Positions 1 through 6,470 of a stretch of 14,074 nucleotides of DNA are shown here, piece by piece. The stretch comes from Anaerocolumna jejuensis DSM 15929 (GTDB taxonomy: Bacteria; Bacillota; Clostridia; Lachnospirales; Lachnospiraceae): contig NZ_FRAC01000056.1 in the NCBI RefSeq assembly GCF_900142215.1, positions 1-14,074 of the forward strand, written 5' to 3'. Every line of letters begins with the position of its first letter. Position 1 is the first letter of the stretch. The position numbers and the translations under genes are program-made. The notes under the pieces were generated by a model. That model did not search any database, was not told the DNA's origin, and saw only the letters and a program-made list of their open reading frames with translations.

Positions 1-26
1 TCTATCGCTTTTCGCATATCGGTATA
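1..26 (-). pseudogene. tnpB: IS66-family tnpB, distal fragment (interrupted by the RIT-like element)
   Basis: On the minus strand these bases read G-Y-T-D-M-R-K-A-I, the conserved YTDMRK block near the N-terminus of the IS66 TnpB (Orf2) accessory protein. The preceding codons of the same gene lie 4.1 kb away at 4174-4221 and read MLGDISSAVNIYIITG, so the two pieces join in the order expected for TnpB. The rest of tnpB and the transposase tnpC would lie left of the window. What TnpB does in transposition is poorly known, but this copy cannot make a normal product while interrupted. The fragment is short, so the identification rests on motif plus its partner across the element. Confidence 0.8.
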
Positions 27-27
27 C

Positions 28-57
28 CCACATTATCTTAATGTTTGGATAATGTGG
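28..57. repeat. Core-like inverted repeat at the left end of the RIT-like element
   Basis: Two perfect 10-bp arms, CCACATTATC (28-37) and GATAATGTGG (48-57), flank a 10-base centre. This has the geometry of a tyrosine-recombinase core site. The arms carry a GATAAT motif close to the GGATAA boxes in the adjacent 87-bp inverted repeat. Rejoining the split tnpB leaves roughly 27-58 as extra DNA, so the palindrome belongs to the insertion rather than to IS66. No counterpart exists at the right end. That it is the crossover site is inference; it could also be a hairpin. Confidence 0.55.
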
Positions 58-58
58 C

Positions 59-145
59 TTATCCTCATAGAATTATTATCCTCATCTTTTCATTACAAGG
101 ATTAAAAATAAGATATCTGTGTAAAAAGATGAGGATAACGTACCT
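59..145 (+). repeat. Left 87-bp terminal inverted repeat of the RIT-like element
   Basis: Base-for-base this is the reverse complement of 4087-4173. Inside it the box TTATCCTCAT occurs at 59-68 and 76-85, and its inverse ATGAGGATAA at 129-138. The latter two extend to TTATCCTCATCTTTT (76-90) and AAAAAGATGAGGATAA (123-138). Each terminus therefore offers three related sites in mixed orientation, suited to binding by several recombinase protomers. The binding role is inferred. Confidence 0.95.
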
Positions 146-161
146 GCTCATGTGTCACAAT

Positions 162-189
162 AGAACCATCAAATATAGGAGGTGGTTCT
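162..189 (+). promoter_or_regulatory. Leader hairpin enclosing the ribosome binding site of the first recombinase
   Basis: AGAACCA (162-168) pairs perfectly with TGGTTCT (183-189), and the strong Shine-Dalgarno AGGAGG (177-182) lies in the loop against the stem. The stem ends at the base before the ATG at 190. This could modulate translation of the first recombinase and limit transposition. Regulation is inferred. Confidence 0.45.
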
Positions 190-2094
190 ATGAAATCATA
201 CGATGAAACTGTTAACTGCATGATGTTATTCCTTAATGAACGTAAGGTGTGTTCCAGCAGCGTGTTATCTCATAAAAAATGCTATGCCGAATTCCTGCTC
301 TTTATGCAGGAGTGGAAACTGCAATGGAATCCGCAGGCCATATCGGAATGGATAGCCATGGTTAGGAATGAAAAAGACCGGCAGCTTGGAAGCATCTGGA
401 ATCAGTACATGTATCAGCTTTATGAAATGTACAATACCGGAACGGTAGCAGACCGTCATTTATACCTCAACCGCTCAACTTATGAGCGTCTGAATTGCCA
501 GATGAGGACTGAATTAGATGAATATCTTTCATCCTGTAAGAACCGTTACTCGGCAAGATCATGGGAACTTGCCCGGAATTACCTTGCCGGCATGCTGATT
601 TATTTTGAAGACTGTGGCAAAAGATCCGTCAGTAAGATTACATATGGGGATATCATTGACTATTATCATTCGGATTTTTGCAATTCAGAAAAGAATAGGG
701 CGGTTTATCTTGGACATGCAAGGCGGTTCTTTGAGTTTATGTATCATAAACAGAAATGCCCGGCTGGTTTTTATCTTTATCTTCATGATAAGAATGCTCC
801 CTATGTTGGAATGTTAGATTCCTTTTCTTCTCCCTCATCTGAGCAGATCATAACTTACCGCATAGAAAGTCTGGAGTTTCCAACTGAAGATATACTTACC
901 GCAATAGATTGTTTTATTGATACATTAGAAGCTCATTATTACGCTAATACTGCCTTGAAAACCGCAAAGCATGCCCTGCATATTTTATATCTTTTTCTCG
1001 AAATTCATCAGCTTGGATATCACCCACATATCGTCAGTGTATGGTTTTCAGAGATCCAGCATCTTCTGTTAAAAGATTGGAAATCATGGAGAAGGATGCT
1101 TATGTTGTTTGACCAGTATACGCAGTTTGGTGGCATTATTCCGGAAGAAAAGTTCACTTATAAGAAATCCTGCTTGGATCTTCTGCCTGAATGGTGTGTT
1201 TCTCAGATCGGAGGATATCTGGCAATGATCGGGAAGGAGTTCCATGCACAAGGAACAATACGGTCATACCGATATCCCTGCATCCGACTGTGTAATTATC
1301 TCATTGACAGGGGATTGGATTGTTTCAGTGGACTTACACCCGAATTATTGCAGAGTTTCTGCCTGCAGGACAAGCATCGTACATTCAGGGGAAAATCCGG
1401 AAGTTTTGTTGTGATCAGGCAGTTTGTCATATTTCTTGAGGAACAGAGAAAAGTCACAAACAAACATCTGCATTTGTGTATTGATGCAGGCTGTGCTTCT
1501 GGTGAAAAACTGATAGATATTCTTTCGCATGATCAATGCCGGCGGATTGATGAATACCGAAAAGTACATGATGATCCGATATCACTGCGAAGAATTGCTG
1601 TGGTAATGACCGGTATAAAAATGGGATTCCGAGCCAGTGATGTCATTAACTTAAAATTTCAGGATATCAACTGGTCAGAAAAAAGCATCACAATTATTCA
1701 GGAGAAAACAAAAGTTTCCCTTACTCTCCCCATGCCGGTGGAAGTTGGCAATGCGATTTATAACTACCTAAAACATGGCAGACCTTCTGTCGATTCCAAG
1801 TATGTATTCATTCGTCACAAGGCGCCTTATGGAAAGCTGACGAACAAAACATGTACCATCGCACTTTGGAGTATTCTTCCAGAACGCAGCGCTACAACAG
1901 GTGGTTTTCATGTCACCAGACGTACCTTTGCAACAAATGTTCTTCGCAATGGATACGGTGCTGGCCGGGTTATGGATACGCTGGGTCATCGGGATCCTAC
2001 CAGTGTTATGAAGTACCTTTCCATGGATGAAGACCGCATGAGGATGTGTCCACTTTCATTAGCGGATCTGAATCTTTGCAGAGAGGAGGTCTGA
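190..2094 (+). CDS. Tyrosine recombinase, first and longest of the trio (RitA-like)
   Basis: A 634-aa site-specific recombinase of the lambda-integrase/XerCD fold. The C-terminal catalytic domain (about 455-634) holds the full set: Arg481 (GFRASD), Lys in QEKTK, His574-V-T-Arg577, His600 in LGHRD and nucleophile Tyr609, nine residues after the last His as in XerD. The N-terminal 450 residues look like several successive SAM-like core-binding modules, at about 8-60, 115-165, 240-290 and 343-420, each with a helix-rich Y/F-L-x-x-F pattern. This would explain the double length, but the module count is by eye. The start is set by AGGAGG eight bases upstream. It lies four bases before the second recombinase, implying one operon. 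TnpB of Tn554 is similar in size. Intact, and probably acts with the next two proteins. Confidence 0.9.
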   Translation: MKSYDETVNCMMLFLNERKVCSSSVLSHKKCYAEFLLFMQEWKLQWNPQAISEWIAMVRNEKDRQLGSIWNQYMYQLYEMYNTGTVADRHLYLNRSTYERLNCQMRTELDEYLSSCKNRYSARSWELARNYLAGMLIYFEDCGKRSVSKITYGDIIDYYHSDFCNSEKNRAVYLGHARRFFEFMYHKQKCPAGFYLYLHDKNAPYVGMLDSFSSPSSEQIITYRIESLEFPTEDILTAIDCFIDTLEAHYYANTALKTAKHALHILYLFLEIHQLGYHPHIVSVWFSEIQHLLLKDWKSWRRMLMLFDQYTQFGGIIPEEKFTYKKSCLDLLPEWCVSQIGGYLAMIGKEFHAQGTIRSYRYPCIRLCNYLIDRGLDCFSGLTPELLQSFCLQDKHRTFRGKSGSFVVIRQFVIFLEEQRKVTNKHLHLCIDAGCASGEKLIDILSHDQCRRIDEYRKVHDDPISLRRIAVVMTGIKMGFRASDVINLKFQDINWSEKSITIIQEKTKVSLTLPMPVEVGNAIYNYLKHGRPSVDSKYVFIRHKAPYGKLTNKTCTIALWSILPERSATTGGFHVTRRTFATNVLRNGYGAGRVMDTLGHRDPTSVMKYLSMDEDRMRMCPLSLADLNLCREEV

Positions 2095-2098
2095 TGCT

Positions 2099-3088
2099 AT
2101 GAAAAAGTCTTTTTACAGCTGCTTTGCATCAGATCTGGATATATTTATTCAGACCAAACACCAAAACGGATTTCTATATGAAAGTGCTGAATACATACTT
2201 CATCAGTTCGATGTTTTTTGCTCCGGTCGGCAACTCTGTAATCCAGAGATTACAAAAGATCTGGTAAATGACTGGCTCGCTTGTTATGACGGAAACTGTG
2301 CTGTGACAACAGCAGGAAGGGCATCTGTAATTCGGCAGTTCAGCCTATATCTTTTATCCATGGGTAAAAACGCATATATACCTTCACAGAAATTTCGAGG
2401 AAAACAGCGGCTGGCACATGTTATGAGTGATCCGGAGATCATGGAATTGTTTGAACAGATTGATCTTTATATACCAGATAGTAAGATCCCTTCGTTTCAC
2501 CGGCTTGCCATGGAATATCGAGTGATATTCAGACTGTTACTTTGCTGCGGTCTTCGGGTTTCTGAAGCCCGAAAGCTTAAAAAGCAGGATGTAAGCCTCA
2601 AAGAAGGTATTCTGATCATTAGATGCAGCAAGGGTAACAAGGACCGGATTGTATATCTTCCTGAGGATTTACGTGAATTATGTCTTCAGTATGCAGAACA
2701 GATGCCAAGTTCACACCCCGATGCATCAGAATGGTTTTTTCCTGCACGGGAGATGGATAATCTTTTGACTGTTGGAATCATTGACAGACGTTTTAATCTT
2801 GCATGGAATTCCACAAGCTTTGCCGGCATCTGTCCGAACAAGCCAACGGTACACAGTCTGCGGCATACTTTTGTTGTGAAGCGGATGAATCAGTGGATGA
2901 AAGAAGACATTCCGCTTGATTCGATGCTTCCATATCTGAGTAAATACCTGGGACACTCCAGTGTAGAAGATACCTTTTATTATTACCATCAGATCGATGC
3001 TGCGTTTAATCTCGTGAGAGTAAAAGATAATAAATCAAAAATGATTATTCCGGAGGTAGCAGACCATGAAGACGATATCTTTGAATAA
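2099..3088 (+). CDS. Tyrosine recombinase, second of the trio (RitB-like)
   Basis: A 329-aa tyrosine recombinase with an N-terminal SAM-like DNA-binding domain (about 10-95) and a catalytic domain (about 110-310). Visible catalytic residues are Arg153 (CGLRVSEA), Lys in CSKGNKDR, His252-S-L-Arg255, His286 (LGHSS) and nucleophile Tyr295 within a YYY run. The spacing His286 to Tyr295 matches Xer proteins. GAGAGGAGGT at 2081-2090 is its ribosome binding site, inside the end of the first gene, and the ATG follows the upstream stop by four bases. Its own 3' end overlaps the third gene by 23 bases, so the three are translationally linked. No lesion is seen. Its separate role from the other two recombinases is not known from sequence. 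Confidence 0.92.
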   Translation: MKKSFYSCFASDLDIFIQTKHQNGFLYESAEYILHQFDVFCSGRQLCNPEITKDLVNDWLACYDGNCAVTTAGRASVIRQFSLYLLSMGKNAYIPSQKFRGKQRLAHVMSDPEIMELFEQIDLYIPDSKIPSFHRLAMEYRVIFRLLLCCGLRVSEARKLKKQDVSLKEGILIIRCSKGNKDRIVYLPEDLRELCLQYAEQMPSSHPDASEWFFPAREMDNLLTVGIIDRRFNLAWNSTSFAGICPNKPTVHSLRHTFVVKRMNQWMKEDIPLDSMLPYLSKYLGHSSVEDTFYYYHQIDAAFNLVRVKDNKSKMIIPEVADHEDDIFE

Positions 3089-4088
3089 AACGTTGTTCTT
3101 TTCTCAGACCTGTGAATATCTGAATGTATACCTGCCAAAGCAAGCAGTAAAAAGCGAAAGAACCATTAAAACTTATAAAGATGCACTTACCGTGTTTCGC
3201 TGTTATCTCACAAAAGAACGGGGGCTTTCCATTCGTACTTTTAAATTTGAAGACTGCACACGGGATCTGTTGCTAGATTATCTTTCATATTTGTCATCGG
3301 AACACACGGAATCATCATGCAATAATCGCATGGCTGCCATCAAATCATACTTATGGTATGTGGCAGATGGAGAAATCTCCATGCAGTCAATTGCATTAAT
3401 GGCATCAAAAATACCCCGAATCAGAGAACCGAAGATTACCCGTGAAATCATTCATGAGGCTGACTTTTCAGCACTGCTTTTTGCACCACCAAGAACAAAA
3501 ACAGGTATGCGTGACAGGACCATTATGATCCTTCTCTATGATTCTGCCATCCGGGTATCTGAATTACTGGCGCTAGATACATCCTCTTTAAATCTGTCAG
3601 CTTCACCAGCCTATATCAGTGTGCACGGAAAAGGTGATAAAGAACGTATCGTTGTAATTACAGAGAGGACTGTCAGCCATTTACAACAATATCTGAACCT
3701 TTATCATAAATCTGACCCAAAAGAGGTGTCTCTATTTTATACAAGTATGAAAGGCAGAACAGATAGAATGTCGGCTGGAAATATCGCCAGAATAATCAAC
3801 AAATATGCGGATATGATTCGAGCGGAACATCCCAATCTGCCAAAACAGATCTATCCTCATATGTTTCGTAGAACCCGTGCCACAAACTTATACCAGGATG
3901 GTGTAGAACTTGAACTTATTTCAAGAATACTAGGACATTCTTCAACGCAGACAACTCGAATTTACGCAACTCCGTCCATTGACATGATGAGAAAGGCAAT
4001 GGAACCTAAAGATCAATCTTTATCTGTGGAAAAGGAACTTTGGCTGGATGATGAAGACGAATTGGCCAGACTTTGCGGCATACGCTAG
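3066..4088 (+). CDS. Tyrosine recombinase, third of the trio (RitC-like)
   Basis: A 340-aa XerC/D-like recombinase: core-binding domain at about 10-105 (with the S-E-R-T-I-K-T-Y-K-D start of the SAM-like fold) and catalytic domain at about 120-315. Catalytic residues are Arg163 (SAIRVSELL), Lys in HGKGDKER, His265-M-F-Arg268, His291 (LGHSS) and Tyr300. It starts inside the second gene, with GGAGGT at 3052-3057 placed correctly for ATG 3066. The stop codon TAG (4086-4088) overlaps the first two bases of the right inverted repeat, so coding runs right up to the terminus with no cargo. The C-terminus ends in an acidic stretch (LDDEDELARL). Of the three it is the most like ordinary Xer recombinases. 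Confidence 0.93.
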   Translation: MKTISLNKTLFFSQTCEYLNVYLPKQAVKSERTIKTYKDALTVFRCYLTKERGLSIRTFKFEDCTRDLLLDYLSYLSSEHTESSCNNRMAAIKSYLWYVADGEISMQSIALMASKIPRIREPKITREIIHEADFSALLFAPPRTKTGMRDRTIMILLYDSAIRVSELLALDTSSLNLSASPAYISVHGKGDKERIVVITERTVSHLQQYLNLYHKSDPKEVSLFYTSMKGRTDRMSAGNIARIINKYADMIRAEHPNLPKQIYPHMFRRTRATNLYQDGVELELISRILGHSSTQTTRIYATPSIDMMRKAMEPKDQSLSVEKELWLDDEDELARLCGIR

Positions 4089-4173
4089 GTACGTTATCCT
4101 CATCTTTTTACACAGATATCTTATTTTTAATCCTTGTAATGAAAAGATGAGGATAATAATTCTATGAGGATAA
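4087..4173 (-). repeat. Right 87-bp terminal inverted repeat of the RIT-like element
   Basis: Exact reverse complement of 59-145, beginning within the stop codon of the third recombinase. It contains the same three TTATCCTCAT/ATGAGGATAA boxes. Perfect identity over 87 bp suggests a recent insertion or strong selection for the termini. No palindrome follows it on the outside, unlike at the left end. Confidence 0.95.
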
Positions 4174-4221
4174 ACCCGTTATGATATAAATATTAACAGC
4201 GGAAGAAATATCACCTAACAT
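4174..4221 (-). pseudogene. tnpB: IS66-family tnpB, N-terminal fragment
   Basis: From ATG at 4221 the minus strand reads MLGDISSAVNIYIITG and then runs into the RIT-like inverted repeat. TnpB proteins of IS66 elements begin in this way and continue with YTDMRK, which is found across the insertion at 1-26. The start codon overlaps the end of tnpA by 11 bases, the usual translational coupling in IS66. The product would be cut off after about 16 native residues. Confidence 0.8.
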
Positions 4222-4557
4222 GCAGAGCACCTCCAAGGCATTTGAGAGTTGTTTCAACCAGGTTATGCTCAGTGCCATTGAAGAAACGGATGGTTGCATT
4301 TCCAATCCGTATTTCGACTGCCGGTGAAATATCGTTTGCCAGATTAACTGCCATGCGAGTGTTTTGCTCCATTTGTGCAGGAACGGAATCCGGATCAGTT
4401 ACCAAATCAACCTTAACCACTTCTTGCGGTGAGGAGAAGTGTTGCCTGGTTTGGCAGGAAGAAGCCGGAATCGCCTGTCCGCGCTTGCGTAATCGGCTGA
4501 TCCAAGGCGCTTACGCTCTAGACGGTATTTATTAGCTGATTTTCTACTTTCACTCAT
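4211..4557 (-). pseudogene. tnpA: IS66-family tnpA, frameshifted with a missing helix-turn-helix region
   Basis: The minus strand starts at ATG 4557 behind a GAGGA ribosome binding site and reads MSESRKSANKYRLER, typical of the start of a Clostridia IS66 TnpA. The frame then changes near 4505-4512. From there a second frame reads W-I-S-R-L-R-K and continues through SSPQEVVKVD and PAVEIRIGNATIRFFNG to a TGA at 4211-4213; the latter resembles the IS66 TnpA C-terminus (V-E-I-R-I-G-N). The segment expected between, the helix-turn-helix ending in a Y-Y-W motif, is missing, so a deletion of perhaps 30-40 codons plus a frameshift has occurred. TnpA is thought to be a DNA-binding accessory protein of IS66. 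With both tnpA and tnpB broken this copy is inactive unless helped in trans. Confidence 0.75.
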
Positions 4558-4564
4558 GAGTTCC

Positions 4565-4610
4565 TCTATATCACACTTTTCACACTGAAGTGTAAAAAGT
4601 GTGATATAGA
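4565..4610 (-). repeat. Long near-perfect hairpin upstream of IS66 tnpA
   Basis: Arms 4565-4586 and 4589-4610 pair over 22 positions with one mismatch (4581/4594) and a two-base centre. On the minus strand this is the tnpA leader, and the GAGGA ribosome binding site touches its base. It may block read-through transcription or translation of tnpA, or serve as an operator. There is no U-run, so it is not a standard terminator. Confidence 0.6.
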
Positions 4611-4710
4611 GATTTTCTCAAGAACAGAGATTTTGAACAAGGCACTGTATTGTAGATAACTTACGAATCATCTAAGTAATAGGTACTGGTAATTATATGT
4701 TTACAAGATA

Positions 4711-4748
4711 AGAGGCGCCTGCAGCTTTCATATAGCAGCAGATGCCTC
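4711..4748 (-). terminator. Likely intrinsic terminator of the small membrane-protein gene
   Basis: On the minus strand GAGGCATCTGCTGC pairs with GCTGCAGGCGCCTC (about 12 of 14 positions, one a G-U), followed by TTATCTTGT. It lies about 45 bases past the stop of the 4796-5188 gene. The U-tract is imperfect. Confidence 0.55.
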
Positions 4749-4795
4749 ATGTTTTATCTATAAAACGTTCAAAAGCCAAATAAAAATAAATAATA

Positions 4796-5188
4796 TTATT
4801 TACTTCCTTTAATAAGTATAAGTCTATTAATTAATAAACTTCCTGCAATTACAATTGGAATTTGCATTAAAGATACTAATATGTTTATAAGAGTAAAATC
4901 TCTTTGTATAGTAACTTCACCATATTCAATGATGAAGTGTAAACACATACCAATTAAATTACACACAAAATAGGTACATAACATTAATATTATTTTATTT
5001 TCAAATAAAGCAGAAAACATTAAGCATATTATTAAAAGTGAAAATAAAATATACAGCATATAAACAAAATCTTTTTTTCCAATAGGGAATCCAAAACATG
5101 AAAAAAAGATAATATAAACAATTAATAGCGGCATCATTATCTTTTTACTTTTTTTAAATGCGATAACAAATCCTATTAATAATTTCAT
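4796..5188 (-). CDS. Small four-helix membrane protein, candidate immunity protein
   Basis: A 130-aa very hydrophobic protein with a short basic N-terminus and four predicted membrane spans at about residues 17-36, 43-63, 69-90 and 103-124. It ends in a basic tail (ILIKGSK). I prefer the start at 5188 over the ATG at 5206: AAGGAG lies correctly upstream of 5188, while the upstream ATG overlaps that ribosome binding site. It has its own promoter and probable terminator, and sits 388 bases downstream of the secreted-protein gene on the same strand. I recognise no family. Small multi-span proteins next to secreted bacteriocin-like genes are often self-immunity factors; that role is inferred from position and topology only. 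Confidence 0.7.
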   Translation of the reverse strand: MKLLIGFVIAFKKSKKIMMPLLIVYIIFFSCFGFPIGKKDFVYMLYILFSLLIICLMFSALFENKIILMLCTYFVCNLIGMCLHFIIEYGEVTIQRDFTLINILVSLMQIPIVIAGSLLINRLILIKGSK

Positions 5189-5280
5189 AAATAATCTCCT
5201 TATCATTTATAGTATATACCTATACCTCAAACTCCTCATATAAATAATTGCTCTACACCTTGAAAATCCAATACTTAATC

Positions 5281-5309
5281 ATAATAACATTATTTAGTTT
5301 TTTACACAA
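5281..5309 (-). promoter_or_regulatory. Predicted sigma-A promoter for the membrane-protein gene
   Basis: On the minus strand a -35 TTGTGT (5309-5304) and a -10 TATTAT (5286-5281) are 17 bases apart, about 90 bases upstream of the 5188 start. The spacing is ideal and both hexamers are near consensus, so this gene can be expressed independently of the secreted-protein gene. Confidence 0.5.
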
Positions 5310-5576
5310 TTTACATCTGTTCTTTGAGTATAAAAGGAATGGTATTCAGTTTATGCCTCTATGAGCGCTTAGGTAATGGCTTATGATTATTGAAAATCTT
5401 TTAAGAGCAGGTTCCTAAATGATTGAAGCAGTACCTGAATTGCCTGAATTCATGATTAATACTTTTATAGTTGAGCATCGGTACTTATTTAAGTTTGAGT
5501 ATGTATTCTATACTGTATATAATTCCCTATTTATTTAGGCAATAGTTTGGCCATAATTGTTTGTGACAAGGAAATT
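5310..5576. other. Intergenic spacer without a recognisable gene
   Basis: AT-rich DNA between the two leftward genes. I see no open frame with a ribosome binding site, no clear terminator after the 5577 stop and no repeat. It could hold decayed sequence. Confidence 0.4.
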
Positions 5577-6401
5577 TTAATAAAATACAGAAGAACAATT
5601 ATATGTATTATAATAATTATCTTTTGCCTTTGAACAATAATCACCTAAATCAGCACTAAGACTAATCGTGGTACCAGAAAATCCCAGTGAAGATAAATAT
5701 GCGGCTAAAGGTTCACCCAACCCTTCTGTTGCACACATTATAACAACTGATAATGCTGAAGTGAATACTGCTAAACCTAAAGATCCAATAAGTTTACCTT
5801 CTGTAGAATTAATGCTCTCTACTGCATCATAAAAAGCTGTTAAATAATTTCTATTAGTTGAAGTCTCATTTGTTTTAAAATAATATGTTCCGTTTAGTGA
5901 ACCATCTGGACGCCTTAATTCCCAAACATTTGGAGAACCATATGTCTTTGTATATTCATAGTTACTAAATGTATTCTGATTAGCAGTTGTTGCCATAATA
6001 CTATAATTACTTGTTGCTTGAACTACTGTATTTGAAATTGCTTGATTTTCAGGTATTAAAGCACCATTAATCACTTCAGATACAGTTTGTGTTGTTTGAC
6101 TATCAGATACAGCATCAGTTACAGTTATTACTTGTGCATCATTATCAAGCACTACAGTTAATAGTAGTCCTCCTGTTTTTAAAGAATACTTTTCCATTGT
6201 AATGTCATTGTTTTTTTTGTCATTTGTGCATCTGAATTTAAAATCATCACTAGTAGTTTCAACAACTTTTTCATCATTATTATTAATAATTGTTTTAATT
6301 TTACTATCATTATCATTAGCCGAAACTTTTTGTACTGTAGAAGTAAAAGCCACTGTACAAATTAATGTTGTAGCTAAAATCTTTGTTAATATTTTTTTCA
6401 T
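5577..6401 (-). CDS. Secreted protein resembling geobacillin-26-type bacteriocins (tentative)
   Basis: A 274-aa exported protein. A classic Sec signal peptide covers residues 1-28 (MKKILTKIL, hydrophobic core, cleavage after VSA). Next is a polar, Asn/Asp-rich region (about 29-125), a Thr/Asn-rich middle with a Y-T-K-T-Y-G-S-P segment, then a hydrophobic Gly/Ala/Ser-rich stretch (about 200-245) that could enter membranes. The C-terminus, rich in Asn and Tyr, has two of three late cysteines. This order recalls the geobacillin-26 family of large secreted bacteriocins, but I judge that by general resemblance only. The start is 6401 rather than 6419 because AGAGAGG sits eight bases before 6401 and inside the longer version. 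It has a good promoter, and the neighbouring small membrane protein fits an immunity role. It may otherwise be an unrelated secreted toxin or a surface protein. Confidence 0.7.
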   Translation of the reverse strand: MKKILTKILATTLICTVAFTSTVQKVSANDNDSKIKTIINNNDEKVVETTSDDFKFRCTNDKKNNDITMEKYSLKTGGLLLTVVLDNDAQVITVTDAVSDSQTTQTVSEVINGALIPENQAISNTVVQATSNYSIMATTANQNTFSNYEYTKTYGSPNVWELRRPDGSLNGTYYFKTNETSTNRNYLTAFYDAVESINSTEGKLIGSLGLAVFTSALSVVIMCATEGLGEPLAAYLSSLGFSGTTISLSADLGDYCSKAKDNYYNTYNCSSVFY

Positions 6402-6440
6402 ATAATACCTCTCTTTCATTATTTGGTAGCGCTTTTAAAG

Positions 6441-6470
6441 ATTATAGTACTGTCTAAACCACAAAAGCAA
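6441..6470 (-). promoter_or_regulatory. Predicted sigma-A promoter for the secreted-protein gene
   Basis: On the minus strand TTGCTT (6470-6465) and a consensus TATAAT (6446-6441) are 18 bases apart, about 40 bases upstream of the 6401 start. I see no clear operator beside it. Confidence 0.6.

Larger units (their letters stand above)
27..4173 (+). mobile_element. Recombinase-in-trio (RIT-like) element inserted in IS66 tnpB
   Basis: The element consists of three tandem, co-directional tyrosine recombinases (190-2094, 2099-3088, 3066-4088) between perfect 87-bp inverted repeats, with no cargo. This matches the published RIT layout, although the 634-aa first member is long compared with the usual first RIT recombinase of about 400 aa and is closer in size to TnpB of Tn554. 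Both flanks encode adjoining pieces of one IS66 tnpB, which fixes the insertion. Right boundary 4173 is sharp; the left boundary is about 26/27 if the 32-bp palindromic extension is counted. No convincing target-site duplication is visible: ACCC at 26-29 and 4174-4177 is shared, but removing one copy does not restore the tnpB frame. Confidence 0.85.
4174..4664 (-). mobile_element. IS66-family element, right part (host of the RIT-like insertion)
   Basis: This holds broken tnpA and the start of tnpB, reading left. The element continues at 1-26 and beyond the window. Its tnpA-side end is not proven. GTAAG on the minus strand at 4660-4664 fits the GTAA that commonly begins IS66 termini and lies about 100 bases upstream of tnpA, but the matching end is outside the window, so this edge is a guess. 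Confidence 0.55.

Noticed and set aside
26..29. ACCC at 26-29 and 4174-4177 as a target-site duplication of the RIT-like element
   Set aside because: Removing one copy gives tnpB out of frame (GGT-ATA-CCG); the conserved G-Y-T-D reading needs one more base, so the match is probably chance.
605..817. Small plus-strand frame within the first recombinase, and the antisense frames at 265-459, 1345-1569, 1768-1989 and 2726-2989
   Set aside because: All are shadows of the trio genes without ribosome binding sites.
4505..4514. GTAAGCGCCT on the minus strand, which looks like an IS66 terminus
   Set aside because: It lies inside tnpA: a good ribosome binding site and the typical MSESRKSAN start lie upstream of it, so the real end must be further right.
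4242..4535. 97-aa plus-strand reading frame
   Set aside because: It is antisense to the IS66 tnpA remnant, has no ribosome binding site and no recognisable product.
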